This document shows, piece after piece, positions 1 to 9,190 of a stretch of DNA of 64,000 bases. How positions within the stretch are numbered: position 1 is the stretch's first letter; each line of letters begins with the position of its first letter. Source of the stretch: Alphaproteobacteria bacterium (GTDB lineage Bacteria; Pseudomonadota; Alphaproteobacteria; Micavibrionales; Micavibrionaceae); contig JAACPE010000001.1 of assembly GCA_009995595.1 (NCBI GenBank), positions 186,001-250,000 on the forward strand. Direction: 5' to 3'. Under the pieces are notes generated by a model. The model saw only the letters and a program-made list of their open reading frames with translations, was not told the DNA's origin and made no database searches. The position numbers and the translations under genes are program-made.

Positions 1-1585
1 CATTGGCGGCCTTGATGACTTCCTCATCGCGGATTGAGCCACCCGGCTGAATAACGGCGGTCACGCCGGCTTCGGCGGCGGCGATTAAACCATCGGCAAA
101 GGGGAAAAACGCGTCAGAGGCCACAACAGAGCCTTTTGTCAGAGGCTCAGTCAGGCCAGCCGCTTCGGCGGCGTCCATGGATTTACGGGCGGCAATGCGT
201 GAGGAATCAAGGCGGTTCATTTGCCCCGCACCAATGCCCACTGTGGCGCCGTTTTTGGCGTAGACAATCGCGTTTGATTTCACGTGCTTGGCGACTTTAA
301 AGGCAAACAGCATATCGCGGAATTCTTCTTCGGTGGGCTCGCGCTCCGATACGACTTTGAGGTCGTCCATGGTGATTATACCGTTATCGCTGGTTTGTAC
401 CAACAATCCACCTGCCACGCGGGTTACCATACGGCGGCTTTCATGGATATCAGGCATGCCACCTGTTGTCAGAACGCGAATATTTTTCTTTTCTTTTAAA
501 AGATCGAGTGCGCCTGCTTCGGCGTCGGGGGCAATAATGACTTCGGAAAATGTGTTGATGATTTGCTCCGCCGCCGATTTGGTCAGTGTTCGGTTAAGGG
601 CAATGATACCGCCAAAGGCCGACACAGGGTCGCACATAAGCGCGCGTTCATAGGCCTGATTAATATTGTCACCAATTGCAACGCCGCATGGGTTGGCGTG
701 TTTGATGATTGCAACGGCGGGCTGATCGAACTCTGCCACTGTTTCAAAGGCGGCGTCAGTGTCATTTATGTTGTTATAGGAAAGCTCTTTTCCCTGCACC
801 TGCGTGGCGTGGGCGGCGCCTGGGCGCGTTGAACCATCAATCATATAAAGAGCGGCTTGTTGATGTGGGTTTTCGCCATAACGCAAAGGTTGTTTAAGCG
901 TGCCAGAAAAACTAATGCGGCGTGGCCAGTCTTGCTCGCCTTGCTGTTTTTTGAGCTGAGTTGAAAACCAACTCGCGATGTTTGAATCATAGGTCGCTGT
1001 CATTGCATAGGCGTTTGCCGCCAGTTTTTGGCGCGTGGCATAAGTTGTCGACCCTTCATGGTTTTCCATGTCTTTTAGTACGAGTTTGTAATCTTGGGGG
1101 TCGGTGATAATGGTTACAAATTCATGGTTTTTTGCCGCGGAGCGGATCATTGCAGGCCCGCCAATATCAATGTTTTCAATGCATTCGTCGTAATCGCCGC
1201 CCTTGGCAACGGTTTCAACAAAAGGGTAAAGATTGACAACAACAAGGTCGATATCGCCGATATTGTGGTCTTGTTGTGCTTTAACGTGCTCTGGCAGATC
1301 ACGGCGCGATAATATGCCGCCATGAACGGTTGGGTGTAATGTTTTAACACGACCATCCATCATTTCGGGAAAGCCGGTATGCTCTGATACATCTTTAACG
1401 GCAATCCCTGCGTCTTTGATTGCTTTGGCAGTGCCGCCTGTTGAAATAATTTCAACGCCATGCTCGCTGAGTTTTTTGGCAAACTCAACAAGGCCGCCTT
1501 TGTCAGAAACAGATAAAAGTGCGCGTTTGATTTTCACGGCCCTTGGATCACGGATTGTGTTTGTTTTTGAGGCGGGGTTGTTCAT
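1..1585 (-). CDS. purH: PurH, bifunctional AICAR formyltransferase / IMP cyclohydrolase (C-terminus cut by window edge)
   Basis: Catalyses the last two steps of IMP synthesis: formyl transfer to AICAR, then ring closure. Translating the minus strand from the ATG at 1585 gives 528 open codons. An N-terminal MGS-like cyclase domain ([25 protein letters not shown]) is followed by the AICAR transformylase domain ([38 protein letters not shown]). The reading ends at DEEVIKAAN, so only about 14 residues of the usual 525-545 are missing. It is probably the last gene of a galU-PMM/PGM-chpT-purH run, 63 bp after chpT. No frame break was seen. Confidence 0.95.
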   Translation of the reverse strand, partial: MNNPASKTNTIRDPRAVKIKRALLSVSDKGGLVEFAKKLSEHGVEIISTGGTAKAIKDAGIAVKDVSEHTGFPEMMDGRVKTLHPTVHGGILSRRDLPEHVKAQQDHNIGDIDLVVVNLYPFVETVAKGGDYDECIENIDIGGPAMIRSAAKNHEFVTIITDPQDYKLVLKDMENHEGSTTYATRQKLAANAYAMTATYDSNIASWFSTQLKKQQGEQDWPRRISFSGTLKQPLRYGENPHQQAALYMIDGSTRPGAAHATQVQGKELSYNNINDTDAAFETVAEFDQPAVAIIKHANPCGVAIGDNINQAYERALMCDPVSAFGGIIALNRTLTKSAAEQIINTFSEVIIAPDAEAGALDLLKEKKNIRVLTTGGMPDIHESRRMVTRVAGGLLVQTSDNGIITMDDLKVVSEREPTEEEFRDMLFAFKVAKHVKSNAIVYAKNGATVGIGAGQMNRLDSSRIAARKSMDAAEAAGLTEPLTKGSVVASDAFFPFADGLIAAAEAGVTAVIQPGGSIRDEEVIKAAN

Positions 1586-1648
1586 GGTTTTACCTTATTG
1601 TTGTCGTCTATATCGTCTATATGCAGTTTTTTAGAGATTGACTGTGGT

Positions 1649-2308
1649 TTAAGCGTCTGGTGCGGGGCAGTCAAGGGTGAACTCGACACGCTCTGGTGTT
1701 TGCTTTGTGATGGATAGATTGTAACCATAGCCTTTTGCCAAGACGCCAATGGCAAAGGGGTGTACAAGGCGCGGGTCGAGGTCATCTGTATTAATATCAC
1801 CTTTTAGGGCGTTCTCCACTTGGTCACGTACGGTAACGCCTTCACCCATGGCGATGATAATTGTTTGCGCTCCATCCCCAGGTTTAACCATAATGTCGCC
1901 GCCTTTGTGCAAGGTTTCTTGCGCCATCATTAAGGAGCACATGAGCATTTTACAATAGCCTGAAGGCAAGGGGGCTTCGGGGCCTAAATGGCCGTATGGA
2001 TCCCACATTTGTGAGATTTTTTTATCACTGGCAATAAGCCCGCCAAAACATTTTTGCACATCTTCGGGTTTCATGTTGGGGTCATGACCCCCTGCGCCAT
2101 AGGCCATACGAAATGCCGCAAGCTTGGCGGTGGATTGTGATGCGCTGTGTTTAATAAGACCCATCGCATCTTCCATAGCGTCCGCGCCCATTTCTTCCAT
2201 GAATTCAATCCCGTTATGGATTGCCCCCACGGGGCTGATGAGGTCATGGCAGATACGTGAAGCAAGAAGCTCCATGACGGCGGCGAGGTCTTTATTGGTC
2301 AGTGACAT
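1649..2308 (-). CDS. chpT: ChpT-like histidine phosphotransferase
   Basis: A 219-residue protein of the ChpT family. In Caulobacter, ChpT relays phosphate from the hybrid kinase CckA to CtrA and CpdR. The N-terminal helix carries RICHDLISPVGAIHNG, where His21 is the expected phosphorylation site. The rest resembles the degenerate ATPase-like domain of ChpT (GDGAQTIIIAMGEG region), which lacks kinase activity. It lies 25 bp downstream of the PMM/PGM gene, in an operon with galU and purH. Its partner CtrA is encoded 23 kb away in this window. A TTAA-N7-TTAA motif lies at the head of the operon. Assignment rests on the H-box, length and overall similarity. Confidence 0.85.
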   Translation of the reverse strand: MSLTNKDLAAVMELLASRICHDLISPVGAIHNGIEFMEEMGADAMEDAMGLIKHSASQSTAKLAAFRMAYGAGGHDPNMKPEDVQKCFGGLIASDKKISQMWDPYGHLGPEAPLPSGYCKMLMCSLMMAQETLHKGGDIMVKPGDGAQTIIIAMGEGVTVRDQVENALKGDINTDDLDPRLVHPFAIGVLAKGYGYNLSITKQTPERVEFTLDCPAPDA

Positions 2309-2333
2309 GGTTGTTTATCCTTTAGTATTTTGA

Positions 2334-3752
2334 TTATTCAACATCAGAAAAGTTGAAAGAAAGCCCGACTTTGGCGACTTCGTCTTCGACCATTTTTTTG
2401 AGTTCAGCTAGGGCTGTTTCACTGTCTGCTTCTACGCGGGTCACGAGGACGTTTTGCGTGTTTGAAGGGCGAATAAGCCACCAGCCGCGCGGTGTCCTAA
2501 TACGCACGCCGTCAATGTCGTTAATCTCGAAATGTTCGCCAGCGTGGGATTTGAGGTTTTCGGCAATCTTGGGGACATAGCCAAATTTTTGCTCTTCATC
2601 AACATCAATGCGGACTTCGGGCGTGTTGAAAAGTTTTGGTAAATGCGCGGAGAGTGATGAAAACGGCGCGTCTGTCTCTGCGACGGCGTTCATGAGGCGG
2701 ATTGAACAATATAGCGCATCGTCAAAACCGTAATAGCCATCAGCAAAAAAGATGTGACCGCTGAGCTCGCCAGCCAACGGCGCGTTAACCTCTGCCATTT
2801 TGGCCTTCACGAGGGAGTGTCCCGTATTCCACATGATGGGCTGTCCGCCTAAACGGGCGATTTCATCGAACATCATTTGAGAGCATTTTACATCGCCGAT
2901 GATAGGTGCGCCCGGGTTACGGGATAGCACGTCCTTGGCGTAAATTGTCATTAGCGCGTCACAGCGTAAAATATTTCCCTGTTCATCGACTGTGCCGATA
3001 CGATCACCGTCACCATCAAAGGCGATGCCAAGGTCGGCGCCTGTTTCTTTAACCTTGGTGATAAGATCAATCAGGTTTTTATCAACGGTGGGGTCGGGGT
3101 GGTGGTTTGGAAAACCACCATCTATGTCATCATATAGGAGTGTATGTGTGCCGGGGAGTTTTGCCACAAGGCGGCGTAAAATTTCACCTGCCGCACCGTT
3201 GCCGTTATCCCAGACAATATTCAGGGGGCGCTGGTTTTTTAAATCTTTCAAAAGGCGCGCAACATAGTGGTCTTGGATATCAACGGTTGTGACAGTGCCA
3301 TTGCCTTTTTCAAAATCATTGTTTTCGGCGAGCTTGCCGAGTTTCAAGATTTCTTCGCCAAAAAATGGGGTTTTTAAAAGCGTCATTTTAAAGCCGTTAT
3401 ATTCGGCAGGGTTGTGTGAGCCAGTGATCATAATTCCGCCATCTGCACCGCGATCTTTGACAGCAAAATAAAGCATTGGGGTTGGCCCTAAGCCCATATT
3501 TTCAACATGTACGCCTGTGCTGGTGAGGCCTGCTATCAGTGCCTGTGACATTGCAACGGATGAATGACGCCCATCATAGGCAACACAAACGTGCGCGCCG
3601 CCCTTGCGGATGATTGTTGTGCCAAAAGCTTTTCCCAGGGTATAGGCATCAATCTCATTCAGGTTATCACCAACTATACCGCGCACGTCATATTCACGTA
3701 AAATTGTTTGGCTGAAAACGTGGTCATTTTCATATTTTAATTGGGCAGTCAT
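2334..3752 (-). CDS. manB: Phosphomannomutase/phosphoglucomutase (AlgC/ManB type)
   Basis: A 472-residue alpha-D-phosphohexomutase interconverting hexose 1- and 6-phosphates, feeding LPS, exopolysaccharide and sugar-nucleotide synthesis. All four family signatures are present: the phosphoserine loop TGSHNP (Ser112), the metal loop DGDGDR (residues 246-251), the sugar-binding GELSGH, and the phosphate-binding RPSNTQ near the C-terminus. The length matches bifunctional PMM/PGM enzymes of about 460 residues. It lies 14 bp downstream of galU, so glucose-1-phosphate could pass straight to UDP-glucose synthesis. The sequence alone does not fix mannose versus glucose preference. Confidence 0.93.
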   Translation of the reverse strand: MTAQLKYENDHVFSQTILREYDVRGIVGDNLNEIDAYTLGKAFGTTIIRKGGAHVCVAYDGRHSSVAMSQALIAGLTSTGVHVENMGLGPTPMLYFAVKDRGADGGIMITGSHNPAEYNGFKMTLLKTPFFGEEILKLGKLAENNDFEKGNGTVTTVDIQDHYVARLLKDLKNQRPLNIVWDNGNGAAGEILRRLVAKLPGTHTLLYDDIDGGFPNHHPDPTVDKNLIDLITKVKETGADLGIAFDGDGDRIGTVDEQGNILRCDALMTIYAKDVLSRNPGAPIIGDVKCSQMMFDEIARLGGQPIMWNTGHSLVKAKMAEVNAPLAGELSGHIFFADGYYGFDDALYCSIRLMNAVAETDAPFSSLSAHLPKLFNTPEVRIDVDEEQKFGYVPKIAENLKSHAGEHFEINDIDGVRIRTPRGWWLIRPSNTQNVLVTRVEADSETALAELKKMVEDEVAKVGLSFNFSDVE

Positions 3753-3766
3753 GTTGCGTTTTTTCC

Positions 3767-4642
3767 TTAGCTATAATTTTTTAAAATTGTTTTGACGTTA
3801 TTACCGATATCTTTGTCTGCTAGTCCGTAAGCGATATTAGCCTCAATAAAACCAAGGCGAGAGCCGCAATCAAAATGATCACCATCAAAGCGCAGGCCGT
3901 GGAAGGGCTGATAGCCGATAAGTTTTGCCATTGAATCCGTGAGCTGAATTTCATTGCCGGCACCTGTTTCAAAGGCGGCAAGGTGGTCAAGCACTTCGGG
4001 TTGAAGAATGTAACGCCCAACAATAGACAGCGTTGATGGCGCGTTCGCTGGGTCAGGTTTTTCAACGAGGCCTTTAATAGAAACAGTCTTATCCCCCTCG
4101 TTATCCGTATCGACGATACCATATTTTGAGGTGTCTTCTTTAGGCACGTTTTTAACCGCCACGACATTTCCGCCATTTTTGTTATAAACGTCAATCATCT
4201 GGGAGAGACACCCTTGTTTGTTTAAAACCAAATCATCGGGGAGTAAAATGGCAAAAGGCTCATCACCAATCAGTTTTTTTGCGCACCAAATGGCGTGACC
4301 TAAACCAAGGGGGCAGGGCTGGCGGGTGAGGAATAATTTACCCGCAGGCATTTCGCAATCGCGCACTTTTTTGACCATGTCTTCTTTGCCGCGTGCCTCC
4401 AATGTTTGCATCAGTTCGGGCTGGTAATCAAAATGCTCTTCGAGCATTTCTTTTTGGCGGCCTGTGACGAAGATAAATTCTTCGATGCCTGCATCGCGCG
4501 CTTCCTCATAAACATGTTGAATGAGGGGGCGATCATTTATCGGGAGCATTTCTTTTGGCATGGCTTTTGTTGCGGGAAGAAAGCGCGTGCCGAGCCCTGC
4601 AACGGGAAAGACGGCTTTGCGGACGGGTTTAAACTGTGCCAT
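3767..4642 (-). CDS. galU: UTP-glucose-1-phosphate uridylyltransferase
   Basis: A 291-residue GalU making UDP-glucose from UTP and glucose-1-phosphate. The N-terminal nucleotide-binding signature FPVAGLGTRFLPATKAMPKEMLP starts at about residue 12. VEKPDP and the later FDCGSRLGFIEANIA are typical of bacterial GalU. The length is normal. An AAAGG ribosome-binding sequence lies 5-6 nt before the ATG. It is the first gene of the galU-PMM/PGM-chpT-purH run. A TTAA-N7-TTAA motif sits only 9 bp upstream of the start, so CtrA binding there would overlap the leader or ribosome-binding site. Confidence 0.96.
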   Translation of the reverse strand: MAQFKPVRKAVFPVAGLGTRFLPATKAMPKEMLPINDRPLIQHVYEEARDAGIEEFIFVTGRQKEMLEEHFDYQPELMQTLEARGKEDMVKKVRDCEMPAGKLFLTRQPCPLGLGHAIWCAKKLIGDEPFAILLPDDLVLNKQGCLSQMIDVYNKNGGNVVAVKNVPKEDTSKYGIVDTDNEGDKTVSIKGLVEKPDPANAPSTLSIVGRYILQPEVLDHLAAFETGAGNEIQLTDSMAKLIGYQPFHGLRFDGDHFDCGSRLGFIEANIAYGLADKDIGNNVKTILKNYS

Positions 4643-4650
4643 GATTGCCT

Positions 4651-4665
4651 TTAAATACTGCTTAA
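4651..4665. promoter_or_regulatory. TTAA-N7-TTAA motif, candidate CtrA site upstream of galU-chpT
   Basis: The bases TTAA-ATACTGC-TTAAC match the CtrA consensus TTAA-N7-TTAA exactly. The site lies in the 126 bp divergent region between galU and the aminopeptidase gene. It is 9 bp from galU and about 100 bp from the aminopeptidase start. About two such motifs are expected by chance in 64 kb of this base composition, so binding is an inference. Confidence 0.45.
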
Positions 4666-4768
4666 CAGGTTGTTTTTCTTATTGAATGCCACCATAGAGC
4701 ATGACATTTTGAAATGGTAGCGTTTAGAGCATTGTTTTTAATATTTAACCCCGAAAATCAGGCGAAAA

Positions 4769-6514
4769 ATGAGTAAAATTGACGCGTTAAGGAAAATAAT
4801 GGTGACCGAAGGCGTGAATGGCTTTTTAGTGCCACGAACCGATGAATATCAGGGTGAATATGTTCCTGCCTGCGCGGAGCGTTTGCGCTGGCTCACTGGG
4901 TTTACGGGGTCTGCGGGGATGGCGATTATTTTGGATAAAAAGGCCGTCGTGATGAGCGATGGGCGCTATACGATTCAGCTTGATCAGCAAGTCGATAAGG
5001 CCTTGTTTGAGACCGAAAATTCTCAAATCGTGAAGCCAGAGGAATGGATTAAGGAGAATACCAAAGACCGCGATGTCATTGGATATGATGCAAAACTCCA
5101 TACGCGTGACCAAATTGAGACCTTGATTAAAGCGGGGATTAAGCTTCAGGCGCTTGATGATAATTTGATTGATGCAATCTGGACAGATCGTCCTGAACCG
5201 CCTTGTAGTGCGATCACACTCTTTCCCGGTGACAGAGCAGGGCGCAGCGCGCAAGATAAGATTGATTTGATCGTCAAAGATATGACAGAGCGCGATGTTG
5301 ATGCGCTCATTCTTACATTGTCAGATTCGATTGCGTGGCTTTTGAATATACGGGCCAATGATATCCCGCATATTCCTGTGGCGCTGTCTTATGCTATTAT
5401 CTTTGCTGATGGTAGTGTGCAGTGGTTTATAGATAAAGCGCGGCTTGGTGATAATGTGCGGGGGCATCTGCCGCAGAGCGTTCATATTATGCCTCCCAAG
5501 ATGTTAGAAGTTGTCCTTAAGAAATTTGCAGGTCTGCATATTTGGCTTGATCCAAAACGTTCTTCTGTTTGGTTTGATAAAAAACTATGTTTTGCGCAAG
5601 CCAAAATTTTATATGCCAAAGATCCGTGCATAGATATTCGCGCCCGTAAAACGACAGCAGAACAAAACGCCATGAAGACTGCGCATGTGCGTGATGGCGT
5701 GGCCATGGTTAAGTTCTTAAAATGGTTTGAACGAGAAGGGCATAATGAAACCCTCAATGAGATATCTGTTGAAGAAAAGCTGACCTTCTTTCGCGCCCAA
5801 GCGCCAGAGTTTCGCGATACAAGTTTTGATACAATTGCGGGGTATGCCAGTCATGGTGCAATCGTGCATTACCGCGCCACAAAAGACACCGCGCTCGATA
5901 TCAAGCAAGGGAATATCTTACTTCTTGATAGCGGTGGGCAATATGAGGATGGTACAACAGATATAACGCGCACGTTATCCGTTGGTGAAGCGGCGCAAGA
6001 AATAAAAGAGCACAATACGCTCGTGTTAAAAGCTCATATTATGTTGGCAACAGCGGTTTTTAAAAAAGACACACTCGGTAAAGAAATTGATGCGATTTGT
6101 CGCAAACCGCTTAAAGATGCGGGCCTTGATTATGCACACGGTACAGGGCATGGCGTTGGGTGTTATTTATCCGTTCACGAAGAAGCGGGTATGGGTATAA
6201 GCCCGCGTTCAGAAGAGCCGTTAGCAGCAGGGATGATTTTATCGAATGAACCGGGATATTATGTTGAAGGATCGCATGGTATTCGAATTGAAAATCTTGT
6301 TCTCGTTCAAGAAAACGACCAAGGGGATTTATATTTTGAAACTATCACACTTGCACCATTTGATAAAAATTTAATCTTACCGGACATGTTAAGCGTTGAG
6401 GAAATCAAATGGGTGAATGATTATCACGCACGGGTTTATGACACTTTATCGCCGTTATTGGATGACGATCATCAGGCATGGCTTAAAGCGGCCTGTTCAA
6501 AAATTACGCAATAA
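4769..6514 (+). CDS. Xaa-Pro aminopeptidase, M24B family (three-domain type)
   Basis: A 581-residue cytosolic metallopeptidase removing N-terminal residues before proline. The long form resembles eukaryotic-type aminopeptidase P, with two creatinase-like N-terminal domains and a C-terminal pita-bread domain. The metal ligands are visible in order: the two Asp of LLLDSGGQYEDGTTDITRT, the His of HGTGHGVG, the Glu of SNEPGYY and the Glu of IRIENL. The N-terminus LVPRTDEYQGEYVP with RLRWLTGFTGSAG is typical of the long family. It is transcribed alone, diverging from galU, and a terminator hairpin lies directly downstream. Confidence 0.92.
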   Translation: MSKIDALRKIMVTEGVNGFLVPRTDEYQGEYVPACAERLRWLTGFTGSAGMAIILDKKAVVMSDGRYTIQLDQQVDKALFETENSQIVKPEEWIKENTKDRDVIGYDAKLHTRDQIETLIKAGIKLQALDDNLIDAIWTDRPEPPCSAITLFPGDRAGRSAQDKIDLIVKDMTERDVDALILTLSDSIAWLLNIRANDIPHIPVALSYAIIFADGSVQWFIDKARLGDNVRGHLPQSVHIMPPKMLEVVLKKFAGLHIWLDPKRSSVWFDKKLCFAQAKILYAKDPCIDIRARKTTAEQNAMKTAHVRDGVAMVKFLKWFEREGHNETLNEISVEEKLTFFRAQAPEFRDTSFDTIAGYASHGAIVHYRATKDTALDIKQGNILLLDSGGQYEDGTTDITRTLSVGEAAQEIKEHNTLVLKAHIMLATAVFKKDTLGKEIDAICRKPLKDAGLDYAHGTGHGVGCYLSVHEEAGMGISPRSEEPLAAGMILSNEPGYYVEGSHGIRIENLVLVQENDQGDLYFETITLAPFDKNLILPDMLSVEEIKWVNDYHARVYDTLSPLLDDDHQAWLKAACSKITQ

Positions 6515-6541
6515 AAAACCGCCACATCGGATGATGGGCGG
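6513..6541 (-). terminator. Rho-independent terminator of rpsU (minus strand)
   Basis: Read on the minus strand, CCGCCCATC-ATCC-GATG-T-GGCGG folds into a hairpin of about 9 bp followed by TTTTTT. It lies about 50 bp beyond the rpsU stop codon and directly after the aminopeptidase stop. The plus-strand side is less U-rich (AAATTTGATTT), so it may serve both genes. Confidence 0.8.
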
Positions 6542-6592
6542 AAATTTGATTTAATAAATTGGCTTTTTTGAAAGTCCAAATGCGAAAAAAGT

Positions 6593-6793
6593 TTATTCGT
6601 CGCCGCGTTGTTTGCGGGTCAGTTTACGAGAGCGTCTTACTGCTTCTGCTTTTTCACGTTTTTTCTTTTCTGATGGTTTTTCAAAATCTTTACGCATTTT
6701 CATTTCGCGGAAGATACCTTCACGCTGCATTTTTTTCTTTAAAACACGTAGTGCCTGATCCACGTTATTATCTCTTACGGATACAGTTACCAA
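6593..6793 (-). CDS. rpsU: 30S ribosomal protein bS21
   Basis: A 66-residue basic protein with the bS21 signature [23 protein letters not shown] and a Lys/Arg-rich tail. bS21 sits near the anti-Shine-Dalgarno helix of the small subunit and aids initiation. The start is unusual. The family N-terminus MVTVSVRD requires a TTG codon at 6793. This is preceded, 7 nt upstream, by a strong ribosome-binding sequence, ATGAGGTG. A weak start with a strong SD could allow feedback by ribosome composition, but that is inference. A terminator lies downstream. Confidence 0.95.
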   Translation of the reverse strand: MVTVSVRDNNVDQALRVLKKKMQREGIFREMKMRKDFEKPSEKKKREKAEAVRRSRKLTRKQRGDE

Positions 6794-6931
6794 TTCAAAT
6801 CACCTCATTCCTTTTTAAAATTTGCTATTTTTGGTATACAGTCATTTGTATAAACACAAATAAAGCATGCTTTGAATAACCTTATGGGCTTTCAAAATCA
6901 AGCTATAATCATGGTAGATATAGTTAATTAT

Positions 6932-8695
6932 ATGATATTTCAGCGTTTTCTCCTAATTTTTGTCCTAAGTGCCCTGTTTTTACTGCCTTTTTCGACGGTT
7001 AAGGCATTGGAGGAGGGATTACGCCCTGCGCCTGAAATTGCAACCGGGGTTCAGGCTACGCAGGTGGCGACAGGCACGCAAATGATGGTGGTTACTGCCC
7101 ACCCCGAAGCCACCAAAGCGGCCTATGCGATGTTAGATAAAGGCGGCAATGCGATTGATGCAGCGATTGCCGCGCAATTGGTTTTGGGTTTGGTTGAGCC
7201 ACTAAGCTCTGGCCTTGGGGGCGGGGCGTTTGCGCTTTATTTTGACGTAAAGAGCAAAAAAATCATTAGTTTTGATGGACGGGAAACTGCGCCGCAAGAT
7301 GCGGGTGAATATTTATTTATTGATCAAGACGGCAAACCGATGAAATTTTTTGATGCGGCGCTTGGCGGGCGGGCTGTTGGTGTGCCCGGTGTGCCGAGAC
7401 TATTAGAAACAATGCACGCGCGTGATGGCGCATTGCCATGGGCGGTATTATTCGAGCCCGCGATTGAACTATCGCAAAAAGGATTTACGGTTACGCCGCG
7501 TTTGTCAAAAATGCTGAGTGAGGGGGCGGCCAAGTTCCGCCATGATGTTAAAACAAAGCTGTATTTTTTTCCTGATAGTGTGAACCCATTAGAGGCGGGG
7601 GATACGCGCAATAATTTATTTTACGCGCAAACGCTCAAAAATTTAGCAGATCATGGGGCAGATAGTTTTTATAAAGGGCAAATGGCCGAAGACATTGTGT
7701 CTAAAGTGCGCGGGGCAGTCCATAATCCGGGGTCTTTATCTGTTGAGGATATGGCGGCGTATCAGGTGAAAATTCGTAATCCAGTCTGTGGTTCATATCG
7801 CGGGTATCAAATTTGCTCTATGGCTGAGCCGTCATCAGGCGGCCTGACGCTGTTGCAGATATTAAAATTATTAGAGCGTTTTGATTTGGCGGCGCTTGGG
7901 GAGGATAACCCGAAAAGCTGGCATATCATAGCAGAGGCCTCACGCCTTGCTTTTGCTGATCGAAATAAATACATGGCTGATGGTGATTTTGTAAAAACAC
8001 CTGCGGAGGTGCTATTAGAGAATAGATATATTCAAGAGCGTACTTATCTTATAAGTGTTGATACGCCGTTTCAATCTGTCTATGCGGGCGTGCCGTCTGC
8101 TATGCTTGAACAAGTTGAGCAAGGTAGTGATATTGAGATTCGCCCACCCAGTACAACGCATATCAGCATTGTTGATGCAGCGGGTAATATCGTATCAATG
8201 ACCAGTTCAATTGAAAGCGCTTTTGGATCGCATTTAATGGTAAACGGGTTCTTGCTTAACAGTGAACTTACTGATTTTTCGTTTCAACCATTTGATAAGG
8301 AAGGCAACCCCATCGCCAATCGCGTCGAGGGGGGGAAACGTCCCCGTTCTTCTGTAACGCCAACAATAGTTTTCGACCCGGATGGTCAACCTTTTATGGT
8401 CATAGGATCAGCAGGAGGAAGCCGTATTATTGGATTTGTTTTACAGCGTATTATCGCCGCCATTGATTGGGGATTGCCAATTGATGAATCATTAGAAATG
8501 CCCAATATACTTCATCGCGGTGAAAAACTTGAAGTTGAAACTTCCGCTATGGATTTGGCAGAGCCGCTGATGGAGATAGGTCACGCCGTTTTGGTGGGTG
8601 ACATGAATAGCGGCCTTACAGCGATACAATTCGTCAATGGTCAAATAATTGGCGCTGCCGATCCCCGTCGTGAGGGGATGGCGATGGGTCGGTGA
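6932..8695 (+). CDS. ggt: Gamma-glutamyltransferase, secreted
   Basis: An N-terminal nucleophile hydrolase that cleaves gamma-glutamyl bonds of glutathione and similar peptides in the periplasm, after self-processing into two subunits. From the ATG at 6932 the protein begins with a signal peptide (MIFQRFLLIFVLSALFLLPF...VKA). GGNAIDAAIA, SGLGGGAF and DGRETAP mark the large subunit. The processing site is the first Thr of STTHISIVD, followed by SMTSSIESAFGS. The late GSAGGSRII motif forms the oxyanion region. Upstream in-frame starts (ATG 6884 or 6911, TTG 6872) are possible, and none has a clear ribosome-binding site. Full-length family size. Confidence 0.92.
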   Translation: MIFQRFLLIFVLSALFLLPFSTVKALEEGLRPAPEIATGVQATQVATGTQMMVVTAHPEATKAAYAMLDKGGNAIDAAIAAQLVLGLVEPLSSGLGGGAFALYFDVKSKKIISFDGRETAPQDAGEYLFIDQDGKPMKFFDAALGGRAVGVPGVPRLLETMHARDGALPWAVLFEPAIELSQKGFTVTPRLSKMLSEGAAKFRHDVKTKLYFFPDSVNPLEAGDTRNNLFYAQTLKNLADHGADSFYKGQMAEDIVSKVRGAVHNPGSLSVEDMAAYQVKIRNPVCGSYRGYQICSMAEPSSGGLTLLQILKLLERFDLAALGEDNPKSWHIIAEASRLAFADRNKYMADGDFVKTPAEVLLENRYIQERTYLISVDTPFQSVYAGVPSAMLEQVEQGSDIEIRPPSTTHISIVDAAGNIVSMTSSIESAFGSHLMVNGFLLNSELTDFSFQPFDKEGNPIANRVEGGKRPRSSVTPTIVFDPDGQPFMVIGSAGGSRIIGFVLQRIIAAIDWGLPIDESLEMPNILHRGEKLEVETSAMDLAEPLMEIGHAVLVGDMNSGLTAIQFVNGQIIGAADPRREGMAMGR

Positions 8696-8716
8696 TTTTG
8701 TTTAGGAGAGTTTAGA

Positions 8717-9190
8717 ATGGTAGAAAGTTTTATTGATAATATTTTGACCTTCTTGGAAGAAGAAAACCAAGTAGTGTTTTACTCACTATTATTAATATTT
8801 TTTGTAGGTTTGGGATACTATTTATCTAGTAGAGTTCATAAAGATACTATTGAAAGTCTTAAAACTCAAGTTCAGCTAAATATGACTGGAGAGAAAGTAG
8901 GAAAATTTAATGAAGAGCCTATAAAGATAAGGTTAAATACTTTGTACGAAGTTACAGAAATAATTTCTAAGCCTTGTTTTGAAATGAGCATGCCTGAAAA
9001 AATAAAGTTTAAGGGCTCTTTTCTGAAAGATTGTAAAAATAGTATAAATGAAATGCCTAATATAACTAAAAAACCTCTAGAATCTTTTACTATGTTTGAA
9101 CATAGAATTCCTAAGTTTATTTATCTAGAGTGTTCTGATAAAAGTGTTGAATATATTAATGTAATAGGAATTAAGGTCAATGAAGTTTAA
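8717..9190 (+). CDS. AT-rich orphan protein with N-terminal membrane segment
   Basis: A 157-residue protein of unknown function. One transmembrane helix spans about residues 19-36 (VVFYSLLLIFFVGLGYYL), followed by a polar Lys/Asn/Ile-rich domain. A good ribosome-binding sequence (TTAGGAGAG) precedes the ATG. Base composition is about 31% GC over the lines counted, far below neighbouring genes. It uses AT-rich codons including AGA and AGG, which points to recent acquisition. Its stop overlaps the yejF stop in a shared TTAA. I recognise no family. Confidence 0.75.
   Translation: MVESFIDNILTFLEEENQVVFYSLLLIFFVGLGYYLSSRVHKDTIESLKTQVQLNMTGEKVGKFNEEPIKIRLNTLYEVTEIISKPCFEMSMPEKIKFKGSFLKDCKNSINEMPNITKKPLESFTMFEHRIPKFIYLECSDKSVEYINVIGIKVNEV

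Noticed and set aside
284-832. Plus-strand open frames at the left edge
   Set aside because: They are antisense to purH, whose motifs are continuous on the minus strand.
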